Shown piece by piece: positions 10,410 to 22,600 of a stretch of 64,000 bases of DNA. The stretch is from contig CM064669.1 of assembly GCA_032717465.1 (NCBI GenBank), forward strand, positions 43,212,267 to 43,276,266. Direction: 5' to 3'. Source of the DNA: Coenobita brevimanus (Eukaryota; Arthropoda; Malacostraca; Decapoda; Coenobitidae). Position 1 is the stretch's first letter. Every line of letters begins with the position of its first letter. Below the pieces are notes generated by a model. The model was not told where the DNA came from, searched no databases, and worked only from the letters and a program-made list of their open reading frames with translations. The translations under genes were made by a program, and so were the position numbers.

Positions 10410-11221
10410 TCTATGAAACAGTACCTCAACCTGTTGTTTTTAATGCATCAAAGACAGTCCTTACACCTATCAACCCGTCAAAATCTTCGACAGGTATACC
10501 CACTAATATTTAATAATATTCAGCTTAATCCTGCATCATCCTTGAACATGCCTGGGGTTTCATTTACTCGGGACTTACCTTGGAAAGATCATATTACATC
10601 TCTTGTAAAATCTGCTTCCAAGAGATTGGGTGTGCTAAGCCGACTCAGTTCTTTCTTTACCCCTGCACAATTGTTGACTCTATACAGGGGTTTTATCCGC
10701 CCCTGTGTGGAGTACAACTCTCATGTGTGGGAAGGCTCCCCACACACAGCTCTTCTCAATAGGGTGGAGTCAAAGGCTTTTCGTCTCATTAACTCTCCTC
10801 CTCTTACTGACTCCCTTCAACCTCTGTTGCTTCGCCGCACTGTTGCATCTTTATCTCTTTTCTATCAGAGGTCACTGCTCCTCTGAACTGTCTGCATGCA
10901 TTCCTCCACCTCTACCATGGGCGTGCAGCACCCGTCTAGCAGCAAACTCTCATCCCTTTTCTGTCCAACTCTCTAATGCAAGAGTTAACCGTTACTCCCA
11001 GTCCTTCATTTATGCAACAGGTCAACTCTGAAACTGTCTCCCTCTGTCTGTATTTCCTGCTGCCTATGATCTCCAGTCTTTCAAACGCAGTTTGTCCAGG
11101 CATCTCGAAATGAATGGATCTTGAATTTGGCTTTCTCTTGTATTTTGTTTTTCTCTTGGAGGGAACTCTTATTGCGGGCTCATGGCCTTTGGTTCCTTCT
11201 TCCTCGCATAAAAAAAAAAAA
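10410..11221 (+). pseudogene. LINE reverse transcriptase C-terminus and 3' UTR, 5' truncated
   Basis: The frame from 10413 encodes the end of a non-LTR RT: a 'thumb' region with LPWKDHITSLVKSASKRLG, FFTPAQLLTLYRGFIRPCVE and a short W..SP motif, as in Jockey/CR1-type LINEs. An 8-bp net deletion near 10870 shifts the frame. The next part continues in the frame of 10705-11031, which ends at a TGA where the related copy at 57.2 kb has a Trp codon. A short 3' UTR and a 12-A tail (11210-11221) follow. The endonuclease domain and the RT catalytic core are missing, as expected for 5'-truncated LINE insertions. It is a dead copy of a family with at least two more members here (6.4 and 57.2 kb). Confidence 0.8.
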
Positions 11222-12614
11222 TGAATATTTTGCTAGTCCCTCATGTTTCGTCACACTTTAGTCGGAACTGTACACAACGTGTCCGATCCTGTGCGTCGGG
11301 GTAAAAACTGCAATAATAACGCTCCGTTGCATCAAGCCACTGGCCATTCCGGTTGGCCATGCCAGACATGATGCACAAGGTAAAGGGGAACATTATCCAC
11401 ACAACATGGCTCAGTGAAACGTTATGTTATTACACCCGCGCACGGTACCGCAGGGGTGTACTGTGTGTGTGCGGGGGGGGAGGGTGCGTGCCAGTGTGGG
11501 TGCGTGCGTGCGTGCGTGCTTGTGAAGTTAGCTCACAAGTGATATTTCCCAAGTAGCTGAACTCGTTCCCCGTATAGCAGTTTGTCATGTCCTGGTAACG
11601 TGCAAATTTACACTAAATGAGCTGCTGCGGGAAAAGGTCAGAATTCGAGACGAAGCTTCAGCACGGGAGTGTAACACCTTGAACCAGATGAGTAACAGAT
11701 GGAGGTTTCAAGATTGTTTACTTTGAATCCGAAGAATGCGACAGGTACTGTTATGATGAAAAGTTTACCGACACGTTCCCGCTGGCTGTAGCGAAGTGAA
11801 ATATTATTCTGTGACAACAGTAGGCCTACCTGTATCAAGCACACAATCTGAGTACGAGAAGAGGTATGAAAACATGGAAAGTATGGGATCACCCAAATAT
11901 CTCGCTAGTTCTTCATTTCTAACTGTCTCCCTTTTTCTCCTTGTCTCTTCCTTCTTTCTCTCCTGGTCTCTTCCTTCCCCATCCCCTCCCTGCCTCTTCC
12001 ACTTCCTCCTCCTCCTCTTTCCGCTGGCAGTTCATTTTTGCTTACACCTCCCCTCCTCCTGGTTCTCTTCCGTTTCTGTCTCCCCCTTTAGGCTAGCTCG
12101 ATGCTGCTCTTACTGATAGTCGCGTTTTCTTTCTTTCTTTCTTGTATTCTTTCATGCTTAATTGTGGCAGGCCCTTCTACCTTTCTGAATTATCCGATTC
12201 CGACAAAACTAGAAAAAACTGACTAGCCAATGACCTACTTGTGTCCACAGGGTTTTGACTGTTAGGCAACTACTCGTTTCCTGGTAACGGCCGAAAAAAC
12301 AATTATTTAGGATTTCTCACGTTTTGAGCTGTAGAAGCATTACTAATGGGCGCGGAAAGCTCTTACTACTTTAGGCGTAATCTTGTGGTCATTCCCTATC
12401 GAAAGTGTGCCATCCATTTTTCCCCTCTCTCCTCTAAATTAGCGCTCGAATGGCAACCCTGCAAAGATTGGCCTCAGCGTCCCCAGCAACCAGTACCGGT
12501 TTTCAAATATTCTCCCCTAGTTTCCCAGCGGTTCAATGGAACGGAATGAAAGTTTGCATGCTTATAGACGTTGATTAGTAATATAACTTTCTATCGTACA
12601 CCTATGTGCTACAC
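11222..12614. other. non-coding; short GTGC-rich and pyrimidine-rich stretches
   Basis: It contains a G8 run and a (GTGC)n run near 11475-11520, and a CT-rich stretch at about 11910-12090 with TTCC/CTCC words. No gene is recognised. Confidence 0.5.
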
Positions 12615-12706
12615 TGGCCAGGTCAGGGGTCAAGGGTCATCAAATGTGAAATGGTGACATTGGCCAGGTCAGGGGTCAAGGGTCATCAAATGTGAAATGG
12701 TGAAAA
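12615..12706. repeat. 46-bp direct tandem duplication
   Basis: The segment starting TGGCCAGGTCAGGGGTCAAG occurs at 12615 and again at 12661 with almost no change, which indicates a recent duplication. Confidence 0.9.
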
Positions 12707-12977
12707 AAGCTAAAATCATGACTACGCTCGTGTGAAATGCTATGGCTCCGAAAATTATTAAGCCAGGGCCATGATTCTTGGGTGGAATATTGCACTGGAG
12801 TACCTCCATATAGAAACGACTTTTATTGTCGAAACTCACTTTCGGTCGCTGACAAGGCTTGGTCCGCATAAAGCTGGCCACGTCGCCTACCGGCTGTCAC
12901 CAGAATTTCTTGGTAGCTCTTCTGCGTCAGTACCGGACTAAGGAAAACCCAATATTCCAGTTCTCATCTTTCACCGA

Positions 12978-13360
12978 CTCTCTCTCTCTCTCTCTCTCTC
13001 TCGTGCCAAGTCTTCTTTAACCTGTCCCTTCCCGCCTTTCTCCTTTACTCCTTTTACTTTTTTTACGCTTTGTTTTCAATTTTTTCTCATTTATTCCTGT
13101 TCGTCTCTCTTCTCATTTTTATTCTCACATCCCGTACTTATTCTTTCTCTTCTCTCTTGTCTTACTCCCGTCTCGCTTCTGCTACTTCTTTGTTCATGCC
13201 CGTTTTGTAAACTTTACATACTGATGTCTATCTCCCTGCCCACCCACTCACCCACCCATGCTGCCCTGCCACACCCATCCTCCCTGCCCCTTCACACCCA
13301 CCCATCCACTCAACCTTGCCCACCTACCCACCCGCCCAGTCCACCCCACCAATCCATCCA
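12978..13360. repeat. (TC)n microsatellite, then pyrimidine-rich and CCCA-rich DNA
   Basis: A TC run at 12978-13002 is followed by TTTCTC/TTATTC-rich DNA to about 13200. CCCACCCA/CCATCC repeats run from about 13235 to 13360. Confidence 0.85.
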
Positions 13361-14179
13361 CCCATATGATCCATTGTAGGCTACCTAATAATGATACGGT
13401 TATAGAAAAAAGAAAACACCACAGTAACTGGCTAACCTGCTGACTTGTTAATTTTTAGTTAGTTCTAATCTTGGCCATCAGGGGAGCCACTTTAGCAACT
13501 GTAATGTACACATTCAAATTCGTCGTAAAAGTTAAACCTACCAGAGCTGCTCTGAGAGTTCCATATGCATCCATTTCAACTTCCATAAAGGACAGACAGA
13601 CAAACACACACACACAGACAAACATTCTCTTCTACACATAGCCGGATACAGCATCACATCAACCGGCAGAAATTATACCCTCCTAATGACATGGTTATTC
13701 TGACCAGCTGACCCATTACATACACTTCCACTTGATTTTACTTAATGATTCACTGCTTTATGTTAATACTGCTTACGAGTATATAAAATGTTAGTATCCA
13801 GCTGCACCAATGAATACATACATAACAAGGGTTCCATAATACTGGTTGTATATGGCATGTTTGCACGACACTAATTTGTGTTTACTGTATTTACATAAAG
13901 ACTAGGCCTAATACACTTTTTGAGACAACTTACCTCGCCATGAATGAAGGAGCAAAAGGAGAGGCTTTAGTGTAGATAACGATGACAACCACAACAATGG
14001 CCACGATATTCCAGGCACGCACTAGTCACTAATTTTCAGAAATTCTCAGCCTTATGATTCCACACATCAACGGTAGGTAACATCTCCAGTTTGAGTAGTC
14101 TCTTCAAATGACCTCGGACAAAAGCAAAAATGAAACAATGAAGACTTTACTATAGGTTTAAGGTTAATTTGAGCAACTC
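13361..14179. other. non-coding, nothing recognised
   Basis: AT-rich DNA with one short CA stretch near 13600. No supported feature. Confidence 0.5.
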
Positions 14180-14665
14180 CCCAGTCACTTTACCACGCAA
14201 CGTTTATAGGTAACTCCACACAGTTACTAAACAAAGTTTGTACGGCACTGCAGTCACTTCACGAGGCAACGTTAATTCCAGTCACTTCACTATGCAACGA
14301 TAATTCCAGTCATTTCACTGGGCAAGCTTGATTCCAGTCACTTTTTTACACCACGTTAATTCCAGCAACTTCCCGAGGCAACGTTAATATCAGCCATTTC
14401 ACAAAGCACCATTAATTCTAGTAATTTTTAAAGCAACGTTCATTTCAGTAATTTCAACAGGCAACGTTAAGTCATTTCACTAGGTAATCCTAAATCCAGT
14501 CATTTCACTAGGCAATCCTAAAGCCAGTAATTTCACTAGGCAATCCTTAATCCAGTCATTTCCCTTGGCAACCTAAATCGTCATTTCAAAAGACAATCCT
14601 AAATCCAGTCATTTCAAAAGGCAATCCCTAATCAACTCCTTTCACAAGGCAATTCCATTCCCAAT
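14180..14665. repeat. 28-bp minisatellite, about 15 diverged units
   Basis: The unit is close to CCAGTCATTTCACTAGGCAA followed by TCCTAAAT or CGTTAATT. Early units carry the CAACGTTAATT ending and later units the CAATCCTAAAT ending, so two sub-types sit in separate blocks. Confidence 0.85.
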
Positions 14666-15010
14666 CATCTGTAACAAGCAGTCATTGTTTATGAGGAATG
14701 CCACAATCATTTCACTGAGCAAAGTTTTAATGAACTCCTCAGTCCATTAACTAAACAAAGTCAACTCCACACAGTCGAATCACACTATGCAACGTTTATA
14801 AGTAACGTCGAGGACACCTGTTCACACTTAACCAACAGCACAACATAAACTGACTTGCTCATGCCCAGAGCCGGCTACCTCGCAATGCACCACAATTATA
14901 CAGCCATTATAGTTCAAAGATGATTATGCTTATTTATACTATCATACTTGTCAGAGATTAATTGGTATTATTATTTTATGATGCCCATGGAAGACAACGG
15001 AAGTTAATAC
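14666..15010. other. non-coding; flank of the minisatellite
   Basis: A few isolated words of the 28-bp unit (CAATCATTTCACTGAGC) persist to about 14800. Otherwise unremarkable. Confidence 0.5.
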
Positions 15011-15720
15011 GTGTGTGACGGCAAAAAGTGTAATGTAGAACCGTACGCGAAAATTTATCCAGTCAAATCAGCTCTCCACACAGCGAGGGTGGAGGGTGGG
15101 GAGGCCAGGGGAGGGGAGGGAAGGGGCCATGAGAGAGGGGGAAGTGTGGAAGGCTGGGGGATAAAGGGGCGGATGATAATGCCATACGGATCGCTATATT
15201 TTACGCAAATTTTTTTTCTTTACTATTTCAGTTTTATTTCTGATACACACCTCACCTCCAATGCCAACATTACACTAGCTGATATATCTGTGGTAGTTCA
15301 AGAGTCTGGAAAAGTGACTTACTGGGAGAGGAGAATAACACAGAAACTTGGACCACAGGCAAGGCAACAAGTGGTTCAAGCCAGCCATGTCTCCCTGTCC
15401 GTCCACTTATCCCAGCCCTCCCCCCGCCCCCCCCACACACCTCCGTATCATTATTATGGGTATATCACACAATGTAACTGCCACAATTCACACCACATCT
15501 CACACTGCAGTCCTTCACACATCTCAAGCTACCACATCCCCCCTCAAACATCCCTATCCTGAATTTTCCAACCTTCCCACTCCCCATTCAATCCCATCTC
15601 CTGCCCCTCCAACCCTCCCATCATCCAATGCAGTACTGCCACGATCCCTCCAGTCTCCCCAGTACCCCATTACATTCCCTCTTAATGACCCTCACGCAAT
15701 GACAGGCATTAATCTATGAC
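15011..15720 (+). other. purine-rich then C-rich low-complexity DNA with a long open frame
   Basis: A G-rich stretch (15085-15180) precedes a T-rich tract ending TTTCAG at 15231, which resembles a splice acceptor. An open frame runs on to 15562. The ~50 residues after the putative acceptor are of normal composition, but I recognise no family, and the rest is Pro/Ser/His low-complexity. I cannot support a gene. Confidence 0.3.
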
Positions 15721-16800
15721 TTCTGCTACTCCTGCCTCCCCACTACCCACCTCAGCCCTATTACCAACCCTCCCTGCAACATTAAAAAAAAAAAAAGCAT
15801 GGACGCCATTTCTTGTCCTTCACACTAAACAGAATACTGGATGAGTCACAATAACAGATTATGGTCCAGCACACACTGTCATCCCTCATTTTGCTTGCAC
15901 TCCCTATACCTGCCACATGATAGTGCGACTCTTGTGACTTGCTTGGCGAAATAAAATCGTCTGGCGTTATCAGGAACAGAATGCAACAGCTGTCCTCATC
16001 AGGAGAAGGTCAGTGGTGCTGCGTATTAACCCTCTGATTCCCACTACTTCCTCTCATGGAACAAAACCATTTGGCGTTATCAGAAACAGAATACTTCGTA
16101 AGTCGGTTTTCACCTGAAGGAAGCGAACCACTCCCATAAATTGCACACCAAGTAGCAGTTGCATGAAATATGGTGAACCTTGGTTATGAGGCAGGAATGA
16201 GTCATCTTCGTTGATAATCTATTCCACCATCCAGCCTGACTATGCGGTCATCAAATGGTCTGAAACAAGTTTATGATATTGGTCAGGTTAGAAGAAGCGC
16301 GCTATGGGACTGCCCCAATCGCGAGAGGGTTAGTAAGGGTGTGTGCTTAATATGGAAAATTAAATAATTCAAGAGACATACAAGTCTGCTTTGTTATAAA
16401 GGATACAGCCCTTGTAGCAGTGTCATGGCTCTAGCCCACACCGCCTAAGCATGGTGCCATAACTGCCACATTACCCTCACATACGGTCAAATTAACTTGT
16501 CTCTTCTGCCGTATTACCGCATTAGTTTCCCTAACAGTCGTATTACCGCCTGCTGCTGCTGTGTTTACGTTCTGTGCTGGTGGGGGATCAATCTGGACGT
16601 TCTTGTTGCGTGGCATTGTTTTATGCGGAAAACTCGGAAAAGAAAACAAGAATGAACCCTCTTAAATATAAAGAATATTGTGGGTAAACATAACTGTCTG
16701 ATGTAGCATCTGAAAGTTGTGACTGTTCTGAAGGAGGTATATGAAATACCCATCAGGGTGCACCTGGAGAGTGCAACACTTGCACCCACCAACTGGTGTT
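15721..16800. other. non-coding, nothing recognised
   Basis: No long frame. A phrase around CTGGCGTTATCAG(G/A)AACAGAAT occurs twice (about 15960 and 16070), so a short duplication is present. Confidence 0.45.
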
Positions 16801-17400
16801 AAGGCCGAACATTAAACTTTGCCCTGTGACTTACCTTTGACCGATTGCTCTCACAATCGACTTACTTCATTCTTGCCTGACCCTTAACACTTCCAAGAAG
16901 TTGAGAGCAAATCGATTTAAAACTGTTCCAGTTGACCTTGTCTGTGAACTTGACCTCTGACTGTTCTCATAATCTAATCTATTTACCCCCACCATGAACC
17001 CTTTCTCAAAGTTTGGTTAAATCTGACAAAATAAAGATTCAATTGATCATACCATGAGTCCTTGACCCGTGACCTGTTTTTATTTTTAGATAAACCTCTT
17101 GACTGACCCTCAGCCTTTCCACCAAGTTTGGGTCAGATCAGTTCAAAACTATTTTATTGTGTTGTTTACACATGGATCATCAGGAAAACTTTGACTTTGC
17201 CCTATGACCCTGACCTCTGGTTACTCTCAAAACTGAATTCCATCATTCTTGCCTTAGTCTTAACTCTGCAATCAAGTTTGGTATAAGTCAGTCATAAACT
17301 GTTTAAGCTGATTCTGCTATGTAATTTTTCGACCTATTGCTGTGACACTGACTTTTGACCTATAAAAAGGTCATCTATCCTTACATAAACTTAGTTAGAA
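16801..17400. repeat. degenerate ~180-190-bp tandem repeat with TGACCT(C/T)TGAC motifs
   Basis: Phrases such as TTTGCCCTGTGAC, TTGACCTCTGACTGTTCTCA, ATTCTTGCCT and CAAGTTTGG..AA.TCAG recur in the same order. Corresponding TTTGCCCT words lie 378 bp apart (16817 and 17195), about two periods. The array is followed by a CA microsatellite. Confidence 0.5.
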
Positions 17401-17433
17401 ACGCTTAAAAAAGACTTCGGTTAATTAGTTCAA

Positions 17434-17479
<46 letters not shown>

Positions 17480-17480
17480 G
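17434..17480. repeat. (CA)n microsatellite
   Basis: A CA run with one early interruption. It is followed by GTACAGTTGCAGACGATGATAT and then ordinary DNA. Confidence 0.95.
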
Positions 17481-18521
17481 TACAGTTGCAGACGATGATA
17501 TGGCTCCATTTTTTTGCCGGACCGTTATAATGAAACTTACACAATATTCTGAAGTCTCCTGGGCTCGGAAGATGGCACCACTGTGATTCCAAACTTATTG
17601 CTCGTCTCGTTTTTTATCGAATGGAAGTGGACCGATATTCATATCCCCAACTGTACAACTCACTGTATCACGGACTTGTCACTACCGTACCACACGAACC
17701 ACCACTGCTCCTTAAAAACCGAGAACCTTTTTTACCAATGCACCACCAACAACGAAACTCCGTTTTAGAGACGACAGAAAAACGCGCTTTGTTAAAAAGT
17801 GTGCACTGTGATATCCTTCCACTCCCGACGAAATGTAAACTGTTGAATTTTTATTGTACGCCAAAAATAATATTTTTTGCCAACGACTAAAATGTTACAG
17901 GTGAGGATGACAAAACATTCACTGAAATAAATACACCAGAAATGTTCTAGACTTACTTTTTTTTAGGACGCGATTAACATAAGATGCCAAAAGAAAAAAT
18001 AAAAGGTTGTTTTAAAGATTCAAATAACATTTTTTGCAAAGCACTAAAATATCATACGTGAGAATAAATAGCCATACGCAGTTAAGTGACGTCAATCTGG
18101 TGTATATTTTGATGGAAACAACTTGTGTCCGAGTATGTCATTTATGTCTTTGTCTTCCTGCTGTTGTGTTATGTAATGCAGCTTCGGGGAGGATCTTGCA
18201 GTGAATGAAGCAATAAAAAAAATGCAATACCTAACGACCGGATTGCGAATCATGTCTCCCTATTTAATTTTAATGGTATGGAGATGACAATACTAAGTTT
18301 AAAGTAAGCTGTCAGTGGGAAGAAGTGTCACAGCATTCATTGAGAGCATGTGCCGTATTGAGTAGCCCCAGAGATTGTGTAATACCTCTTCCTGGGTGAT
18401 TTATTCTGCACACAACACCACAGTACCTTATTGCATCTTACTGATGCAAACTATGTCGCTGGCACAACGGCATAAATAATCCAGAAGAGAGTGTCAAGGT
18501 GTAATATGCAAAACACGTCAT
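17481..18521. other. non-coding, nothing recognised
   Basis: Several short frames of up to about 90 codons but no recognisable domain. Confidence 0.5.
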
Positions 18522-18868
18522 TAAGGAAGAAGTGCTACGAGACCTCCATTGCCATACAGAATACGGGACTAAAGTAGCTAAGGAAGAGGTGCTACGAGAC
18601 CTCCACTGCCATACTGAGTACGGGAGTAAAAGTCGCTAAGGAAGAGTTGCTACGAGACCTCCACTGCCATACAGAATACGGAAGTAAAAGTCGCTAAGGA
18701 AGAGATGCTACGAGACCTCCACTGCCACACCGAATATGGGAGTAAAAGTCGCTAAGGAAGAGGTGCTGCGAGACCTCCACTGCCATACAGAATATGGGAG
18801 TAAAAGTCGCTAAGGAAAAGGTGCTACGAGACCTCCACTGCCACACCGAATATGGAAGTAAAGTCGTA
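18522..18868. repeat. 58-bp minisatellite, six units
   Basis: Units beginning TAAGGAAGAGGTGCTACGAG start at 18522, 18579, 18637, 18695, 18753 and 18811 (spacing 57, 58, 58, 58, 58). Each contains CCTCCACTGCCATAC and ends AGTAAAAGTCGC. Confidence 0.93.
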
Positions 18869-19404
18869 GGTACTTGTACGGTGATAGGGAAGTCGATTGT
18901 GGATCGTCAAGCACAGCCAGAATAAAGTCGTGAGACATAGTGTCAACGAGGTGAGTTACAGTACTCTTGGGTTACGGTGTTTTATTGCACAGTGATATCA
19001 ACAGCGAGTTACAGCGTAATGGAGTGTGACAGCCTAGTGACCCTAGTGTCGGGCCTTCTCTCTAGCCCCTCTCTCCCCTTTCTGATCTGAAGGGAATCTC
19101 TCCGACATTATATACAGCTTGGAGAGGATGTGTGTGTGTGATGTAGTGTCTAGTAGATTTCCATTCACGTGGACTAATCGACTAGGGCTGGTTACTCCAC
19201 GTGTCTGAATACGTCATGAAACTATTGGTCGTCTAGACTACAAAGACATTGTTAAGAATTCTTGATGATGTGGGACAACAAGATTGTGGATATACATTAT
19301 GTGGATTGACATTCCTAGTGAAGGGTTGTGTATGTCTCCAGCACACACTACATCCTGTACATTGTGTTATGAGATATATACTAGTGCCTATATAACGTCT
19401 ACAG
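18869..19404. other. non-coding spacer between two blocks of the 58-bp minisatellite
   Basis: Ordinary sequence without recognised genes. It separates two blocks of the same repeat. Confidence 0.5.
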
Positions 19405-19530
19405 TAAAAGTCGCTAAGGAGGAGGTGCTACGACACCTTCACTGCCATACAGAACACGGGACTAAAAGTCGCTAAGGAAGAGGTGCTACGACACTTCCAC
19501 TGCCATACAAAATACGGGACTAAAAGTGAC
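19405..19530. repeat. second block of the 58-bp minisatellite, two units
   Basis: Units start at 19415 and 19473, 58 bp apart, and are preceded by the AGTAAAAGTCGC end of another unit. Here the units read CTACGACAC rather than CTACGAGAC, a variant confined to this block. Confidence 0.9.
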
Positions 19531-19749
19531 GCCAACTGCTGAAGGTCAAGCCTGTTGGTTTTTATTCTCCATAACTGACTCATGCAATAATGGCAGGTAT
19601 ACATCTGGGTACTATTACTTCCTCGGCAAACCATTATTTTGGGACACCACTTGCAATGAATATATGGTGGTATTTTATATTACTGCGGTTGCTACTCTGC
19701 TGCATGTAAACCAATATACGTATGTACGCATTTCGGAGAGTGAGTAGGG

Positions 19750-20370
19750 TAATGATGACAAAACTTCTCTGAATGCTAAATTGATGAGAGAGTTCAAATA
19801 CCTTGGTACTGTGATAGAAAAGAGAGGAAAATGTGCAAAAGTGGAAAGTACAGTGACACAAGGAAGGAAAGTAGCTGGTGCTATGAAGGCCTTGATATGA
19901 AAGTGACTTGAGTGTTGTAGCTGCGCGAGTCTTACATGGAGTGTTAGTGCCAACTTTAACATATGGGTGTTAAACTATGCTGTGGTGTGGCATGTAAATG
20001 AAAAGTCAAGAGTGAGAACAGTGGAGATGGGACTGCTGAGGAATGAATATGGAGTATAGAGAGTGGACTGGATACGAAATGATGTGATTCGTGAAAGAAG
20101 CGGAGTGAGCAAGTCTGTGGACACAAGTATCGAAGAAAGTGTGCTGAGATGGAATGGCCAAGTGGAGAATGAATAACATTAGAGTGGTGAAAAACGTATA
20201 TCTGAGCGTATCTGAAGGAGGGAGGAAGCGAGGTTGGCCAAGGAGAAGGTGGAGGGATATGGTGGATGAGTTTGTGAGGAAGAGGTATGGAAGTCGGTGA
20301 GGCTGGGGGACTGACAAGCGATCGAACAGGCTACATGAATGTTGTGAGAAGAAGTGCATGACAGGGATTC
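19750..20370 (+). pseudogene. decayed LINE reverse transcriptase C-terminus
   Basis: In shifting plus-strand frames, fragments typical of a non-LTR element C-terminus can be read in order: FKYLGTVIEKRGKCA, VTQGRKVAGAMKAL, VRTVEMGLLRNEYGV, RVDWIRNDVIRERSGVSKSV, then LRWNGQVE and RKRGWPRRRWRDMVDEF. Several stops and frameshifts separate them. This family differs from the one at 6.4, 10.4 and 57.2 kb. No poly(A) tail is visible; a different repeat begins at about 20390. Confidence 0.75.
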
Positions 20371-20389
20371 GGCACCCCATTTTAACTTC

Positions 20390-20694
20390 ACAGAGGCCTT
20401 TGGCGGGCATTTTGGTGACCTTGTCCTTGAGCCCGAGTCCTCATTTTAGAATTCGTCCAAGATTTTGGCCATATCTTGATACCCTGAAGGTTTCATGTTG
20501 ATAGCTCAAGCCATTCATGAGATATAATGGTGTTAAAGGCGGCCGATAAAAACTGGTTGACTTTTGGCAGCCATTTTGGCAACCTTGACCTTGACCACAA
20601 GTCCTCATTTTCGAACTCATCCAAGATTTTGGCCATATCTTGATACTATGAAGTTTCACGCTGATAGCTCAAGCCGTTCATGAGATATAATGGG

Positions 20695-20785
<91 letters not shown>

Positions 20786-20912
20786 AGGCGGGCAAAAACA
20801 TTATCGCTCCGCCTCGGTAAAGGCAAGCAATAACAAAACTGTGACTTCCTAGTGGAAATTACGCTGCCCTAGTCGGATAGAGGCGCTCCATGGAGTGCCC
20901 CTCTAGTTTATA
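20390..20912 (+). repeat. dispersed repeat: two 164-bp direct units, long (AC)n, CCCCTCTAGTTT terminus
   Basis: A segment starting CATTTTGG..ACCTTG.CCTTGA occurs at 20408 and 20572, 164 bp apart. Both copies end TTCATGAGATATAATGG. An 88-bp AC run follows (20696-20783), then ACTGAGGCGGGC...CCGCCTCGG, and a 57-bp terminal block (20853-20909). That block has a close relative at 37956-38012. The two shared termini support a mobile or formerly mobile unit of unknown class. Confidence 0.6.
20696..20783. repeat. (AC)44 microsatellite
   Basis: An uninterrupted 88-bp AC run inside the dispersed repeat. Confidence 0.97.
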
Positions 20913-21189
20913 GATTTTTCATGTATTCCTGCTAAATTCTGACTAGAATGTGTAACTAAACCAGCTGTTTTAGCGTTATTTAAAGGATTTTTATCGAACA
21001 TACTGAATGCCTTACATATTTTGCTGATTTTCAACATCATTTCTTTATAATCCAACATGTTACTTACCTATAATGTTGAGTTATAATTCATCGCGAAATT
21101 ATTATTACGACTTTCAAGATTAGCGATTATTAGTCTGATCCAGCGATAGTGTAGCATCTTTCAAAAGCAAAATATTACTTAGCGTGATT

Positions 21190-21191
<2 letters not shown>

Positions 21192-21233
<42 letters not shown>
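21192..21233. repeat. (CT)21 microsatellite
   Basis: An uninterrupted CT run. Confidence 0.97.
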
Positions 21234-21237
<4 letters not shown>

Positions 21238-21399
21238 ACGAAGGTAGGCCTACTAGTGATCAAAACAACCCAAGGGCTGTGTACAGTACCCATTCAACAG
21301 CAGGTTAACTACCATACCAGTGCCGTTCAGGGCCTGCTGCCTCGCCTCTAAACTGAGGCGCTTGTTAAGTTGTTTGTGGAAGTCAGGATATTGAAGGAG

Positions 21400-21980
21400 C
21401 AAGAGTAGAGTGTAGATAGACAGACGTGTAGATGGATGGACGGATGAACTAATGGACAGATAAGTAAATAGGTAACAAGACAGACAAAAGGATGGACATA
21501 TACCTATATGCTGTACAGATATACAGATACACTGACAAATATCTAGACAAACTGACCGATACACAGATAGACTGATAGGTAGCAGGTAGGTAGGTTGGTA
21601 CACTGACAAATATCTAGACACACTGACCGATACATAGATACACTGATAGGTAGCAGGTAGGTAGGTTGGTACACTGACAAATATCTAGACACACTGACCG
21701 ATACATAGATACACTGATAGGTAGCAGGCAGGTAGGTTGGTAGGCAGATACAAAATATTAAGAGAACTGAGACTGATATGGATATACAGACTGACAGATA
21801 GACAGATAGCTGGACAGACAGATAGATGGACACAGACAAACGGTAGTAGGTAGGTAGGTTGGTGGGAAGATAAAAACTATAAAGAGAGAACTGAGATAGA
21901 TATGGATAAACAGACTGACAGAGAGACAGACAGAAAGACAGGGACGGATAAAGGCAGATAATAGAAATGGACACAGATAT
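21400..21980. repeat. GATA/GACA-type tetranucleotide-derived region
   Basis: Imperfect AGACAGAT, AGATAGAC and GGTAGGTAGG words throughout. The minus-strand frames (repetitive Tyr/Leu/Ser/Cys/Val) are by-products. It includes the 71-bp tandem triplet listed separately. Confidence 0.85.
21529..21741. repeat. 71-bp tandem repeat, three units
   Basis: Units start at 21529, 21600 and 21671, each beginning ACACTGACAAATATCTAGAC and ending GGTAGGTTGGT. Units two and three are nearly identical; the first is slightly diverged. Confidence 0.93.
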
Positions 21981-22600
21981 ACTTTAATCCTAGAACGAAC
22001 CTTTCACTCTATTCTCGAAACTTTCAAACGATTTCATTTGACTTTGGAATTATCTTAAGTGCTAAGGAAGTTACTTGAGGCTGTATCTGATACCTCTAGT
22101 TTGAAATTTTTATCCGCAGCTGCAAAAAAAACATCTAAATATACCAAGAACAAAATTTGAAATGCGTCATCAGCCTGAAGGCGCCGAAAATGATGCGGAT
22201 GTTTTATGCTCTTTTTCCATTTGACTTGGCTCAAATTTTCGTCCTTTGGGCTCATATCGCGTGTCTGCGGCAGAAAAGAAAAAGTCCTGTTTCTCTACAT
22301 CTTTTTCACAGCATTTTTGCGTGACTAGCATCGTATTCCTATATTAATCTCTAGTCACAATTTTGCAATGAAGATGGAGACAAGCAGATTTTTGGTCACA
22401 GATTATACGGTAGTTCCAATTCATTCAAAAAGTTAATACAAATTGATTCTTTTCCAACAACTATCCGCACACTACAATTTAATAATATGAACTCCATTTT
22501 TCCAAACTTGCCATACTAGTATGGTCAAATCAGCCTTTTAAAAAACGTAGTTTGGGAGTAGCTAATGAGAGGAAGAAATGGAACAGTAGCTATTCTCAGA
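21981..22600. other. non-coding, nothing recognised
   Basis: AT-rich DNA with short frames only. Confidence 0.5.

Noticed and set aside
18522..19530. Regularly spaced repeats resembling a CRISPR array
   Set aside because: The full 58-bp unit repeats with no unique spacers, and the DNA is animal.
21543..21974. 143-codon minus-strand frame rich in Tyr, Ser, Leu and Cys
   Set aside because: It is a translation of GACA/GATA tetranucleotide repeats.
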